A stretch of 64,000 bases of DNA from Holdemania massiliensis AP2 (GCF_000327285.1 NZ_HE998568.1:722786-786785), one strand, 5' to 3'; shown: positions 27,416-37,018, counted from the first letter of the stretch. The notes: a model not told the origin generated them from the letters alone. Numbers and translations are program-made.

Positions 27416-29302
27416 ATGAAAAAACTGATCACAGCCGGATGCGTGCTGACACTGTGCGGATTACTGGCTCTTTTGGGCTTTTACGGCTATGCCTACTTAT
27501 CCTATGTTCCGCTGCTGGGACAGGACAGCCGAATCCGTCTATATAATAACCAAGGCGGTTTAATTTATGAATCAACCTATCAGAAAAACAGCGAATGGAT
27601 AAATTTGGAGGATGTTCCGCAGACAATGATCGATGCCGTCATCTCAATTGAAGACCGCAGGTTTTATCAACATTACGGTCTGGATCCGATCCGGATTGCC
27701 AAGGCGGTCATGGTCAATGCTGAAAACGGCGATATTGTTGAAGGCGGATCGACGATTACCCAGCAGCTGGCCCGCAACTTATTTCTGACACTGGATCAGA
27801 CCTGGTCGAGGAAATTTCAGGAAGCCGTCTACGCGGCCAAACTGGAAATGCATTTTTCCAAAGATCAGATTTTGGAAACCTATCTTAACACAATCTACTA
27901 CGGCCATGGAATTTACGGCGTTCAGAAGGCCGCGGCCTTTTTCTTCGGCAAGGAGCTGGAGGACTGCACGCTGGGGGAAATGGCGATGCTCGCCGGCATT
28001 CCCAACGGTCCGTCGTTATTTTCGCCGTTTATTTCCATGGAGAATGCCCGCAGACGGCAGGCGGTCGTGCTGCAGGCGATGGCCGATAATGAAAAACTTT
28101 CTCAAAGTGAAGCCGACCTGGCTAAATCTGAACCAGTGCTGTTAGCGGACTTTTCAAGTCAGAAAATCATGGGCTCCAGCGGGTATTATAAAGACGCCGT
28201 CTTGGCTCAGCTGAAAGAAATGGGCTTTCTCGATCAGGAAACTCTGGAAAAAGGACTGAACGTCTACACCTATCTGGATCCGCAGATGCAGACAATTCTG
28301 CAGGACGCGGTCGATGATCACATGCCCGATACCGATCAGCAGATCGCTGGCTTGATTCTCGAGCCGTTCACCTTCAACGTGCTGGCGATGGTCGGCGGAC
28401 GCGACTATACAACCTCCCAATACAACCGCGCCTTATATTCTACCCGTCAGGTCGGCTCGACATTGAAGCCGCTGCTTTACTACATCGCTCTGCAGCAGGG
28501 CTTGTCGCCTTCCTCGACGTTTCTGTCCACCGCCACGCAGTTTCAGATTTCTCAAAGCGTGTTCTATTCTCCAACCAATTACCGCAACGTCTATCCGGAG
28601 AAGGAAATTTCCATGATCAACGCGATCGGCGTCTCCGATAATATTTACGCCGTCAAAACTCATCTGTTTTTGGGAATGGATTTGTTGGCGGACGGGTTGA
28701 AGGCTTTTGGCATTGAATCGGAAGAAGCCACCGCGGCGATGGCCTTGGGCGCCACGCACTTTCCGTTAATTGATCTGGCCAAGATTTACAACACCTTTGC
28801 CTCCGAAGGTCTTGTCGATGAACCGTCGATGATTCGTCTGGTCACCGACAATGCCGGCAACATCCTCTACCAGCGACATGAAAATCCAAAACAGCTGCTG
28901 CACCGGGATGAAACGCTGATGCTTTCACAGCTGCTGAGAGCCCCGTTTGACATCAAAAATCTTCAGGTCATGTCGCCTTCTTTGCTGGGGTATGAGCCTT
29001 ATACAACGACCGCCGCCAAATCCGGATCGAGTGACTGGGACAGCCTGATCGCCGGCTATAATCCGCAAATGACCGTCGTTTTGTGGAGCGGTTATGACGA
29101 GAATGAACGGCTGGAAACCAACGAAGAACGGAGGGTACCGAAATTAATCTGGAAACAGATCTTCAATACCGTCTATCCCCAAGATTCCCCCGGTCCCTGG
29201 TATACGCTGAGTCCGCAGCTGGAAGAGCGGCGCGTCGATCCGATCAGCGGTCAGCCCAATCCAGCCGGCTCACTTTACTGGTTCCGCCGCACGGATCCAT
29301 GA
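27416..29302 (+). CDS. Bifunctional class A penicillin-binding protein
   Basis: Peptidoglycan polymerase and crosslinker of 628 residues. A signal-anchor helix (about 5-30) precedes a glycosyltransferase-51 domain with the catalytic Glu in SIEDRRFYQHYGLD, EGGSTITQQLARN and KILETYLN-like motifs. The transpeptidase domain carries SxxK (STLK), SxN (SDN) and KSG (AAKSGSSDW), all intact, so it should be inhibited by beta-lactams. It is shorter than typical PBP1A and lacks long C-terminal extensions. Transcribed away from the argS operon; the start follows TGAGGTGAGAAGCG. Confidence 0.92.
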   Translation: MKKLITAGCVLTLCGLLALLGFYGYAYLSYVPLLGQDSRIRLYNNQGGLIYESTYQKNSEWINLEDVPQTMIDAVISIEDRRFYQHYGLDPIRIAKAVMVNAENGDIVEGGSTITQQLARNLFLTLDQTWSRKFQEAVYAAKLEMHFSKDQILETYLNTIYYGHGIYGVQKAAAFFFGKELEDCTLGEMAMLAGIPNGPSLFSPFISMENARRRQAVVLQAMADNEKLSQSEADLAKSEPVLLADFSSQKIMGSSGYYKDAVLAQLKEMGFLDQETLEKGLNVYTYLDPQMQTILQDAVDDHMPDTDQQIAGLILEPFTFNVLAMVGGRDYTTSQYNRALYSTRQVGSTLKPLLYYIALQQGLSPSSTFLSTATQFQISQSVFYSPTNYRNVYPEKEISMINAIGVSDNIYAVKTHLFLGMDLLADGLKAFGIESEEATAAMALGATHFPLIDLAKIYNTFASEGLVDEPSMIRLVTDNAGNILYQRHENPKQLLHRDETLMLSQLLRAPFDIKNLQVMSPSLLGYEPYTTTAAKSGSSDWDSLIAGYNPQMTVVLWSGYDENERLETNEERRVPKLIWKQIFNTVYPQDSPGPWYTLSPQLEERRVDPISGQPNPAGSLYWFRRTDP

Positions 29303-29390
29303 ATCCTGCGAAGCATTGAAAGAAAAAAGGACGGCAGCCAGCCGAACCTTTCCGATGGTTTTCCCATAGTCTAAAACAGGAGGTATCGTG

Positions 29391-29555
29391 ATGAACCGTG
29401 GATGTTTAATCACTCTGGCCGCGATGGTAACGGGCTTGGGCGTGTTGACGGCACAGCTCTGGCCAGCCCTTCTCTGGGCTCACTCCAGTGCCGGACTAGC
29501 CTGTTTAACCTGCCAGATGGCCTTGATCGCCTTTCTGCTTTATCGGCATGAATAA
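29391..29555 (+). CDS. Small hydrophobic protein, 54 residues
   Basis: A short open frame starting ATG with AGGAGG eight bases upstream. The translation begins MNRGCLITLAAMVTGLG and is hydrophobic almost throughout, giving one or two membrane helices, with a charged YRHE end. Not recognised. Its last 51 bases overlap the 3' end of the convergent hypothetical gene at 29505-30314, so one of the two may be misread; the ribosome site favours this frame. It sits 88 bases behind the penicillin-binding protein gene. Confidence 0.5.
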   Translation: MNRGCLITLAAMVTGLGVLTAQLWPALLWAHSSAGLACLTCQMALIAFLLYRHE

Positions 29556-30314
29556 GCGCCGCTGCCATTGAGCCCACACCGTTACCGGTTCAGGCTGCAG
29601 CGTGATCCCCATTTCCATCAGCTTTTTTACCAGCTGCATGCGCAGATACTGCGGATCGGCGGAATAGGCGGAAGACAGACTTGCGGTGATCCATGCCTGA
29701 TTTTGAATACAGACAAACCGCAGACCCCCGGCATCAATCTTAGGACCCAGCTTTTCGGCCAGCTGATGCCAATGATGAATTTGGGCAATGGCTTTTCCCC
29801 GTCGGACAACATCCTTTTCCTGAACCGTCATGATCTGACTTTCCAGGCGCTGGATCAATGTCTGTGGATCAATCTGGCACTTCATTATGCCCACCCCTGG
29901 ATTTTCTTTGACCCATTCGATCCGGCATGCGCCCTCCCTGCATCGGCCGGACTTTTTTATATTCCCCAGCGAGCGGATTTCCCATGGCTGATCCTCCGGT
30001 GCAGCCAGCGGCAGCGCAAGCAGACAGGGCTGACTTCCAATTAAACCGCTTTGACAGCCCCACCGCCACATCAGGCAGTTGAAAAAGCGCAGACTTCGCT
30101 GCAGTGTGAGGGGACTTTCATCCAGAATTCCGCCCAGAATCATCTGTTTCCCTGATTTGCAAACAACGCCGATCACTTCCTGCCCTTCGATCTGCGCCTT
30201 GAAGCAGCGGCGGAACTGAACGGGAAAAGCCGGATCTAAAAACCGCGGATCCCGCAGCCGGCCGTCAGCCGCCCTTTGGCTATATTCCTTTTCTGTCAGC
30301 CATTCCCATCGCAT
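29505..30314 (-). CDS. Hypothetical protein, 269 residues
   Basis: Not recognised. The ATG at 30314 is preceded by AAAAAGGGGGCG; the frame is open 10 codons further. The protein is soluble, rich in Trp, Arg, Gln and Cys, with no signal peptide or membrane segment. Weak landmarks are RFFNCLMWRWGCQSG in the middle and a basic C-terminus. Its 3' end overlaps a small convergent gene. It lies downstream of the HD phosphohydrolase gene but is separated from it by a terminator, so it should have its own promoter. Confidence 0.55.
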   Translation of the reverse strand: MRWEWLTEKEYSQRAADGRLRDPRFLDPAFPVQFRRCFKAQIEGQEVIGVVCKSGKQMILGGILDESPLTLQRSLRFFNCLMWRWGCQSGLIGSQPCLLALPLAAPEDQPWEIRSLGNIKKSGRCREGACRIEWVKENPGVGIMKCQIDPQTLIQRLESQIMTVQEKDVVRRGKAIAQIHHWHQLAEKLGPKIDAGGLRFVCIQNQAWITASLSSAYSADPQYLRMQLVKKLMEMGITLQPEPVTVWAQWQRRLFMPIKQKGDQGHLAG

Positions 30315-30379
30315 AGCCAACGCCCCCTTTTTCACTTCTGTCAATTTAATTAGACATTTTATGACAGCGAAAAAGCGAA

Positions 30380-30422
30380 AGAAAAAGCCCTGATTTCCAA
30401 GAATTTTGGAGTTTTCAGGGCT
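30380..30422 (-). terminator. Intrinsic terminator of the HD-domain gene
   Basis: On the minus strand AGCCCTGA pairs with TCAGGGCT around a loop of about 21 bases, then TTTTTC. It is about 130 bases after the HD gene stop. Confidence 0.72.
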
Positions 30423-30550
30423 GTCAGGGAAAGTCTACTTTTTGCGGTTTGTGCAAAATAAGCGATCACTTTGACGAACAGCTGTATTATATCATCTTTT
30501 CCATTTTTTGGATGGTCAACGTTTGATTTTCATCGTTTTGCCCGATCCTT

Positions 30551-31777
30551 TTACAAATTCACCATTTCACGGGGATAATACATCCGCAGATCATTCTTGG
30601 ATTCGCCATGAACCAACGCCGCAGCGATGACCGAAGCCTCGGAGAGTTCACGGATGCTTCCATCCTCCATCAACACCCAGACCATTGAATTTTCATTCCC
30701 CTGATAGGGTTGATAAGGCCGCTGCCGAACTTCATCCACCGTCAAATAATAAGCGGGATCCCAACCCTTTTCGATCAGGCGCTCACGCATCGCTTCCAAC
30801 TGCTTTTCCGAATGGATTTCACATGATTGAAACAGATCGCGGTCCAATAAACGCCGGGCTAAATCCGAAGCTATCGGATCTGCACATTGGCGCAAAAGTG
30901 TAAAGCCATAGTTGCAGGCGGATTCGTCCATCAGAAAATGGTCCTGCGGACTGACGCTTTTTCCTTCCAGAAACGCATTGAAGATCGGAATCTGTTCCAG
31001 AATCGGACTGTGCTGCTGGCGCAGCTGCTTTAACCGTGCAAACGTCAGGGCGAGCATCGACTCAAAGCTGCGCGATACCGGATGAAAATAAACCTGCCAG
31101 TACATGTGATAGCGGGCCATAATGTAGTCTTCTACCGAATGCATTCCGCTTTCCTTCACGACCATTTTATGATCGCGGACCCGAATCGTCCGCAGGATGC
31201 GCTCCAGATCAAATTCACCATACTTTGTCCCTGTGAAATAAGCATCCCTTAACAGATAGTCCATGCGGTCCGCATCCAGCTGGCCGCTGATCATCTGCAC
31301 CAGAATCTTATTGGGATGGGTATGATCAATGACTGCCGCTACGCTTTCCGGCAGTGATGGGCAGCAGCGGACTAACGCCCGATGCACTTCGGTATCCTCC
31401 AGAATGATCCGGCGCGTCATCTCTTCGTGCTTCGCGGTCGTGACTGATTCAAACGCATGCGAAAACGGGCCATGTCCCAGATCGTGAAGCAGACCGGCCA
31501 CCATCACCGTGATTTTTTCCTCCTCGCTCAGCGTTTGGCGCAGATCGCGAATTTCTTCCACCATCCGCCGGGCAATTTCATACACGCCTAACGAGTGTGC
31601 AAAGCGGGAATGTTCTGCCGTATGATAGACCTGAAAAGCTCCGCCCAGCTGCCGGATCCGTTTTAAGCGCTGAACCTCTCGGCTGTTGATGCAGTCCCAG
31701 ATTACCTGCAGATCGACGTGAATATAGCCATGAATTGGATCGCGAAGCACTTTGACTTCGCTGAGTTTTTCAAACAT
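30551..31777 (-). CDS. HD-domain phosphohydrolase (YwfO/dNTPase-like)
   Basis: Protein of 408 residues with the HD metal-site series: H in HSRFAHSLGV, HD in LLHDLGHGPFSHAFE and D in SGQLDADRMDYLLRD. This motif order and length match Gram-positive dGTPase-like deoxynucleotide triphosphohydrolases (YwfO, EF1143 type), which degrade dNTPs and are often allosteric. The frame opens at a GTG (31786), but the ATG at 31777 is five bases from AGGTGG and is preferred. Divergent from proC. Confidence 0.86.
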   Translation of the reverse strand: MFEKLSEVKVLRDPIHGYIHVDLQVIWDCINSREVQRLKRIRQLGGAFQVYHTAEHSRFAHSLGVYEIARRMVEEIRDLRQTLSEEEKITVMVAGLLHDLGHGPFSHAFESVTTAKHEEMTRRIILEDTEVHRALVRCCPSLPESVAAVIDHTHPNKILVQMISGQLDADRMDYLLRDAYFTGTKYGEFDLERILRTIRVRDHKMVVKESGMHSVEDYIMARYHMYWQVYFHPVSRSFESMLALTFARLKQLRQQHSPILEQIPIFNAFLEGKSVSPQDHFLMDESACNYGFTLLRQCADPIASDLARRLLDRDLFQSCEIHSEKQLEAMRERLIEKGWDPAYYLTVDEVRQRPYQPYQGNENSMVWVLMEDGSIRELSEASVIAAALVHGESKNDLRMYYPREMVNL

Positions 31778-31919
31778 CGTTTCCACCTGGCCTTTCTGTC
31801 TTTATTTTAAAGGTTTCGCCGATGAATTACAATTCGCCTTGCTGTGGATTTCCCATCTTTGTTGTATAATAAAGTTCTAATCGTCAGACTTTCACAATAG
31901 AAAGCAGGAGGAATTGACA

Positions 31920-32705
31920 ATGACAACAATTGGCTGGATTGGTACCGGCAACATGGCATCGGCGATCATTCGCGGCATCACGCAGAAAACGCAGGACTAC
32001 ACGATGGCGGCATATTCGCCAAATTTAGCAAAAAAAACGGATTTTCCCGCCCAGAAGCTCATTTCGGCAGCCGAGGTGGCGAAGACCAGCGACATCTTAT
32101 TTTTAGCGGTCAAGCCGTATAAGATGACGGAAGTCCTTGAGGAGATTAAGGATGTGCTGAAGCCGGAAACGCTGGTGGTTTCGATTGCGGTTTCTCTGAC
32201 CCTGGACTGGTATGCCCAGCGGTTAGGACAGGATGTACCGATCGTGCGAACCTTGCCGAACACCTGCGCTGCGGTCGGCGAAGGCTTCACCGCACTCACC
32301 TTCAACGCAAAAGTAACAGAAGCACAGAAACAACAGGTGATTTCTTTATTTGCGATGACTGGGAAAACCGCTGTCATTGAAGAGGCTCAGATGAATGCGG
32401 TATCAGCGCTGACCGGCAGCACTCCGGCCTTAATTTACATGGTGATTGAAGCCATGGCCGACGCTGCGGTTAAGCATGGAATACCCCGCGCACAAGCGTA
32501 TGCGATGGCCGCCCAAGCCGTCAAAGGGGCAGGCGCGATGGTGAGTGAAACGGGTCTTCATCCCGGTGTGTTAAAGGATCAGGTTTGTTCCCCTTCCGGC
32601 AGCACGATTGTCGGTGTGGAAAAAGCGGAAGCGCTGGGTTTGCGCTCAGCGATGCTGGAAGCGGTTGACGCGATCATTGCGAAAACAAATCAAATCAGCG
32701 GATAA
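31920..32705 (+). CDS. proC: Pyrroline-5-carboxylate reductase
   Basis: Last step of proline synthesis, NAD(P)H-dependent reduction of pyrroline-5-carboxylate. The 261-residue protein has the N-terminal nucleotide motif IGWIGTGNMASAII, FLAVKPYK, RTLPNTCAAVGEG and the C-terminal signature LKDQVCSPSGSTIVG. An in-frame TTG lies two codons upstream; the ATG at 31920, eight bases from AGGAGG, is preferred. A TATAAT box near 31866 is its probable -10. A strong terminator follows. Confidence 0.94.
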   Translation: MTTIGWIGTGNMASAIIRGITQKTQDYTMAAYSPNLAKKTDFPAQKLISAAEVAKTSDILFLAVKPYKMTEVLEEIKDVLKPETLVVSIAVSLTLDWYAQRLGQDVPIVRTLPNTCAAVGEGFTALTFNAKVTEAQKQQVISLFAMTGKTAVIEEAQMNAVSALTGSTPALIYMVIEAMADAAVKHGIPRAQAYAMAAQAVKGAGAMVSETGLHPGVLKDQVCSPSGSTIVGVEKAEALGLRSAMLEAVDAIIAKTNQISG

Positions 32706-32737
32706 GGTTTCCTTGCGAATTAAAGTTTAGATGATAA

Positions 32738-32784
32738 AGACGCTGTGAAAACCGGAAGATGGTTTTTCGCAGCGTCTTTACTTA
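32738..32784 (+). terminator. Intrinsic terminator of proC
   Basis: AAGACGCTG and CAGCGTCTT form the outer stem, with AAAACC/GGTTTT inside. The T-tract after it is short. Confidence 0.75.
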
Positions 32785-32873
32785 TATCCATTGATCTAAT
32801 CCTGAGCCTGTGCAATTTCAACGAGTCTTCAAGCTGGAGATGACCAAAACATCTTCTCTAAAATGAACCCGAT

Positions 32874-33410
32874 TCATTCTTTTTTTTCTTCATCAGAAGA
32901 AAATTGCTTTTCATCTCGGCGGGTGATTCGCATTGTTCCACAGACATATAAGGAATCGTATTCAAACTTAAAATCATAAAATAAAAGTTCCGCGTCATCA
33001 TACACTCCCTTCATGAGCGTAATGGGAACCTCTGAAATCATCATGGAATCCTCCTCGTGGATGTTCCCGCGAGTGATATACGGCAGCAGTTCATAGGAAG
33101 AAAAATACAGCATCATTTGCAAGCCAGCGTCTTGGTTGCCACCGTTATAATCTAAGCCTTGCCCGATCCACTTTCTTCGATCCCAAATATTTTGCTTGTA
33201 ATATATATCCCTGACCTGAAACCAGCCTTCGCCCATCGTGTCGCGAAAAAACAAATTCACCGTTTTCCCATTGGGCGCCTCCGTTAATTCCTGACACTCA
33301 TCACAGGCTTCACTTTTGAATTTAGGATATGCATTATGGTAAATATCGTTCAGCTTCAAAGCGACCACCACTGCGAGTACAAGGCCGAGCAACTTGAAGA
33401 CTCTTTTCAT
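32874..33410 (-). CDS. Membrane-anchored hypothetical protein
   Basis: Not recognised. The 178-residue protein has an N-terminal hydrophobic segment (LLGLVLAVVVAL) after a basic start, consistent with a signal anchor or uncleaved signal. A CDEC pair near 37-40 could bind metal or form a disulfide. The remainder is a soluble domain with many aromatic residues, presumably outside the cell. AGAAGG eight bases before the ATG at 33410 fixes the start; the frame opens nine bases earlier at a GTG. Base composition is lower in GC than the flanks, as in the next gene. Confidence 0.55.
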   Translation of the reverse strand: MKRVFKLLGLVLAVVVALKLNDIYHNAYPKFKSEACDECQELTEAPNGKTVNLFFRDTMGEGWFQVRDIYYKQNIWDRRKWIGQGLDYNGGNQDAGLQMMLYFSSYELLPYITRGNIHEEDSMMISEVPITLMKGVYDDAELLFYDFKFEYDSLYVCGTMRITRRDEKQFSSDEEKKE

Positions 33411-33512
33411 CCTTTTCACCTTCTTATAAACAAATATTAAGTGTAAAATTTTCAGTGACGCTTTCGTTGTTTGGAGTGATTTCTGCTTAAGCTTTAGACT
33501 AAAGACAAGCTT

Positions 33513-34709
33513 TTATTTCAAAAGCCAGTCAAGAACATTGATTTGCTTGATCCCATTGTGGGAAACAAAGGGAACAGGATCCATTGTCAGCAAATATTTT
33601 GGATTGTGATCTTTAATCGCATCCAGCGGTTCCAGTTCGCGCTTCAGTGTTTTTCCATCAGCATCATTGACGGTATAGGCTACTTGATAATATTCCTCGC
33701 CTTCTTCCCCAATGGCAATAAAATCCACCTCAACACTGCCAATTTTGCCGACATAGACCTCATAACCACGGCGCAGTAATTCTAAATAGACGATGTTTTC
33801 TAAAATATGCCCATCGTCCGCCTTTTTTCTTCCCAAAACCGTGGTTCTAAGTCCCACATCAGCGGCATAATATTTATCCCCGGTTTTAAGATACTGTTTT
33901 CCTTTGATATCATATCGGCCTACACGATAGAAAATAAAACTATCAATCAAAGCTGTGCAGTAACGTTCGACCGTATGCACTGTAATTTTACGCCCCGCTG
34001 AGGTCATGGTATCTGCGATTTTTTTTGTAGTACACAAATTCCCAATATTATCAAATAGGAAACGCACAACACTTTGAAGCATATTCACGTCAGAAATTTG
34101 ATTACGGGCAACAATGTCCTTTAAAATAATCGAATCCACAATTCCCTCCAGATACTGCCGAATATCTCTTTGATGATCTAACTGGAGAACATAGGGAAAA
34201 GAACTGTCTATCAGATATTGTTGATAAAGCCGATCAATATTTCTGTCCGTAGGAAAAACCGAACAATACTCCTTAAAGGACAATGGCAACATTTTAATTT
34301 CAATATATCGTCCCGACAACAATGTCGCTAGTTCACCTGAAAGCAAAAACGCATTCGAGCCTGTAATATAAACATCACAATTCTTTTTTATATACAAGCT
34401 ATCGACGGCTTTTTGAAAATCCTTGACCCTCTGAACTTCATCCAAAAAAATGTAGTTCATTTTATCCGGCACTATTTTGTCTTTTACTAACTGATAAAGT
34501 GCCTTATATTCTTCTATCTCAGCATAATCACCGTCTTCCAAATTGAATTTTATGATTTGTTGAGCGGAAACCCCATGATTCATCAAATATTCCTGATAAA
34601 GTTCGAATAATGTTGATTTCCCACACCTCCGGATTCCGGTGACTACTTTGATGACTTCTTTATCTTTCAACCGAATTAAATTATTTAAATACTGATCTCT
34701 GGAAATCAT
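33513..34709 (-). CDS. AAA ATPase with DUF4143 domain
   Basis: Protein of 398 residues. The N-terminal AAA_14 domain has Walker A GIRRCGKST and Walker B YIFLDEVQ. The C-terminal DUF4143 domain (about 200-380) has a nuclease-like fold with VEVDFIA-type residues (KIGSVEVDFIAIG). Such proteins occur in many copies in anaerobes and archaea, spread horizontally, and have no agreed function. The start after AGAGGTGG is better than an upstream ATG. The low GC and standalone position suggest transfer. A near-perfect 38-bp palindrome lies in its promoter region. Confidence 0.85.
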   Translation of the reverse strand: MISRDQYLNNLIRLKDKEVIKVVTGIRRCGKSTLFELYQEYLMNHGVSAQQIIKFNLEDGDYAEIEEYKALYQLVKDKIVPDKMNYIFLDEVQRVKDFQKAVDSLYIKKNCDVYITGSNAFLLSGELATLLSGRYIEIKMLPLSFKEYCSVFPTDRNIDRLYQQYLIDSSFPYVLQLDHQRDIRQYLEGIVDSIILKDIVARNQISDVNMLQSVVRFLFDNIGNLCTTKKIADTMTSAGRKITVHTVERYCTALIDSFIFYRVGRYDIKGKQYLKTGDKYYAADVGLRTTVLGRKKADDGHILENIVYLELLRRGYEVYVGKIGSVEVDFIAIGEEGEEYYQVAYTVNDADGKTLKRELEPLDAIKDHNPKYLLTMDPVPFVSHNGIKQINVLDWLLK

Positions 34710-34752
34710 TTTTACCACCTCTAGTTTTATCATATATCAAATCCATAAGATT

Positions 34753-34790
34753 ATCAAAAGTTTTTGCATTGAAATGCAAAAACTTTTGAT
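34753..34790. repeat. 18-bp-arm perfect inverted repeat upstream of the AAA/DUF4143 gene
   Basis: ATCAAAAGTTTTTGCATT, two bases, then AATGCAAAAACTTTTGAT: every arm position matches. It ends 44 bases before the ATPase start. A related half-site AATGCAAACTTTT recurs near 34818. It could be an operator for self-control or a recognition site of the encoded protein. Confidence 0.75.
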
Positions 34791-34967
34791 TTTTAAACAC
34801 TTTTTAAATTATAATGCAAACTTTTAAAAAAACATCCTTCTGTAAATTGATATACAAAATAAAGACTGTGCATGGGTAATCGGACTTAGATCTGATGCTT
34901 TAATTCCATTCGCATTCTGTTCATCCTAATCTGAAAACGATCTATGACAGACGCACAACTATTTTAA

Positions 34968-35016
34968 AAAGCGCCGCAGAAATTTAACGGAAGTTGTTGC
35001 ATTCTGCGGTGCTTTA
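34968..35016 (-). terminator. Intrinsic terminator of the ybaK-like gene
   Basis: On the minus strand CCGCAGAA pairs with TTCTGCGG, flanked by AAAGC and GCTTTTTAAAA, immediately after the stop. Confidence 0.75.
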
Positions 35017-35475
35017 CTTACATACATCAATCCAGGTTTCAGCCTGGGCAATCTCAAACAGCCGCTCCGGCGTCAGCTCAATTGCGCTGTTGCCGCTGCC
35101 GCAGGCAGGAAAGACGGTTTCAAATCGCTGCAGCGATACATCCAGATATACAGGAATCCCTGGCTGAATCCCAAACGGACACACCCCGCCAACGGGATGA
35201 CCGATCTGAACATCCACTTCTGCTTGTCCCAACATCTTGGCTTTGACATGAAAGAAAGCCTTGAATTTCGCATTGTCGATCTTCTGATCTCCGGCGGTTA
35301 CAATCAACACCGGCTTGCCTTCAACCCAAAACGCCAAGGTTTTCGCAATCCGCGCGGCTTCTGTTCCCAACGCTTCCGCAGCCAAGACAACCGTTGCGCT
35401 GGAATGCTTCAATTCGATAATCTGATCGGCACAGCCCCAGATTTTCAAATAGGCTCGTGCTTGTTCTAACGCCAT
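35014..35475 (-). CDS. YbaK/EbsC-type aminoacyl-tRNA deacylase
   Basis: Editing enzyme of 153 residues that hydrolyses mischarged Cys- or Ala-tRNA-Pro in trans. The family pattern is clear: an N-terminal helix pair, IAKTLAFWVEGKPVLIVTAGDQKID with the conserved Lys, and GHPVGGVCPFG, then the SGNSAIELTPERLFEI end. This resembles the Cys/Ala-specific prolyl-tRNA editing branch. Monocistronic with an adjacent terminator. Confidence 0.88.
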   Translation of the reverse strand: MALEQARAYLKIWGCADQIIELKHSSATVVLAAEALGTEAARIAKTLAFWVEGKPVLIVTAGDQKIDNAKFKAFFHVKAKMLGQAEVDVQIGHPVGGVCPFGIQPGIPVYLDVSLQRFETVFPACGSGNSAIELTPERLFEIAQAETWIDVCK

Positions 35476-35554
35476 AAAATCACTTCCTGTCTGCTTCTAA
35501 TCTTACTCCGGCGGAAGCTTCTTCGCAATCCCTACTCCATTCTTGGGGATGTTC

Positions 35555-37018
35555 TCATTTTCCCTGATCATGATCAATCGGAAAGATCAGTGTAAACGTG
35601 GTTCCAACGCCAAGTTTGCTCGTAACCTGAATCTCAATCTGATGACGCACGGCAATTTCTTTGGCGATCGCTAATCCCATGCCGGAGCTGCCGCATTCAA
35701 TCCCCTTTCCCTGACGATAAAACCGTTTGAAGATGTTGGAGAGGGCTTCCTGATCCATCCCCACACCTTCATCCTGAATCACAATCTCCCCCTTTTGCGT
35801 TTGATAATAATAGATCGACTTGCCGGATTCTGTATATTTTACCGCATTGTCCAAAATCAACATCAGCAGCTTGCGGATCAATTCATAATCTCCCAGCATG
35901 ACAAAATCATTTTCCGGTGCCTGCGTTACGAATTGGATTTTCTTTTTCATCGCCATGCCGCGGGCGCTCATCGCCGTGTCCGACATCACCTCAGACAGAT
36001 GCACGGGCTCCTGTTTAATCTTGAATTCCTTGGTTTTTAGCGTTGAGATCATCAACAGATCCTGAATCAGTTTTTGTAAATACCGGCTTTCTGATAGCAT
36101 CTGCTGATAATAAGCTGCGACGTCCTCCGGATTTTTGATCACGCCGTCGGCCAGAGCTTCCAGTGAACCGCGGATCACGGTGACTGGTGTTTTCAGCTCA
36201 TGGGAAATATCCGCCAGGAAGTTATCGTGCATTTTCGCTTCATTTTTCTGAATTTCCTTACTTTTGCGAAGCTCAATCGCAAGCTGATCCATCGAATAAG
36301 CCAGCTCTCCGATTTCATCCTTCTGATGAATATGAGTCTGGATCGTTAAATTCCCCTGTGCCAGCTCCTTGGCGATCAGCGTGATCTTGCGGATCGGAGC
36401 GGTAAAGCGATTCGACATAAAAACGATGACCAACAGAAGCAGCAGTAAAACCACCAGCGTCAAGCCAAACAGAAAGCTGTTGATCTTGGACTGCATCGCG
36501 ATGGAATCGCTGGCCTGATGCAGAATCAGAATGATGCCGACCGTTTCCCCGCTGACATTTTGAATCGGCGCCGCGCCGGCAATGATATGCCCGTCGGAAG
36601 TGGGAAACTCGATGCAGGAGCTTTCTCCCGCCAGCGCTGAATCTCGAACGGTTTCCGCTTCCGGAATTAAACTTATATCCTGCTTTTCAATCAGCTGATT
36701 GTCATTTAAGTAGAGATATTGACCATTTCGATCACACAGCGAATAGCTGTAATCACTGATATCCGAAAGCATCGCCAAACTGTACTCCACGTTTTCCAGG
36801 CTTTTGATCGACTGAATGAAATTCTCCGGTCCTGTTTTTTCCGGAAGCATCCGTTCAAACGTTTCCGCTACGTTTTCTGCTCCGCGGAAAATAATATCAA
36901 CATGATGCGAGTTTAAAACATCCGCTGTAAAATGCGAAAAATTGTAAACTAAAATCACGGCATAGCTCACAATGACCACGCCGAACATCAGCACTAACTT
37001 AGTGGTCAGCTTGCTCAT
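35555..37018 (-). CDS. Sensor histidine kinase next to the second flavin reductase
   Basis: Kinase of 487 residues: helix 1 (about 8-28), an extracellular domain of about 150 residues, helix 2 (LFGLTLVVLLLLLLVIVFM), HAMP, HisKA with LADISHELKTPVTVIRGSLEAL, and an ATPase domain with DNAVKYTESG, DEGVGMD and GSSGMGLAIAKE. The start at 37018 follows GAGG by nine bases and overlaps the end of the regulator gene by 20 bases. Domain layout resembles PhoR/ResE-type kinases. Divergent from the reductase gene, with a shared regulatory gap. Confidence 0.87.
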   Translation of the reverse strand: MSKLTTKLVLMFGVVIVSYAVILVYNFSHFTADVLNSHHVDIIFRGAENVAETFERMLPEKTGPENFIQSIKSLENVEYSLAMLSDISDYSYSLCDRNGQYLYLNDNQLIEKQDISLIPEAETVRDSALAGESSCIEFPTSDGHIIAGAAPIQNVSGETVGIILILHQASDSIAMQSKINSFLFGLTLVVLLLLLLVIVFMSNRFTAPIRKITLIAKELAQGNLTIQTHIHQKDEIGELAYSMDQLAIELRKSKEIQKNEAKMHDNFLADISHELKTPVTVIRGSLEALADGVIKNPEDVAAYYQQMLSESRYLQKLIQDLLMISTLKTKEFKIKQEPVHLSEVMSDTAMSARGMAMKKKIQFVTQAPENDFVMLGDYELIRKLLMLILDNAVKYTESGKSIYYYQTQKGEIVIQDEGVGMDQEALSNIFKRFYRQGKGIECGSSGMGLAIAKEIAVRHQIEIQVTSKLGVGTTFTLIFPIDHDQGK

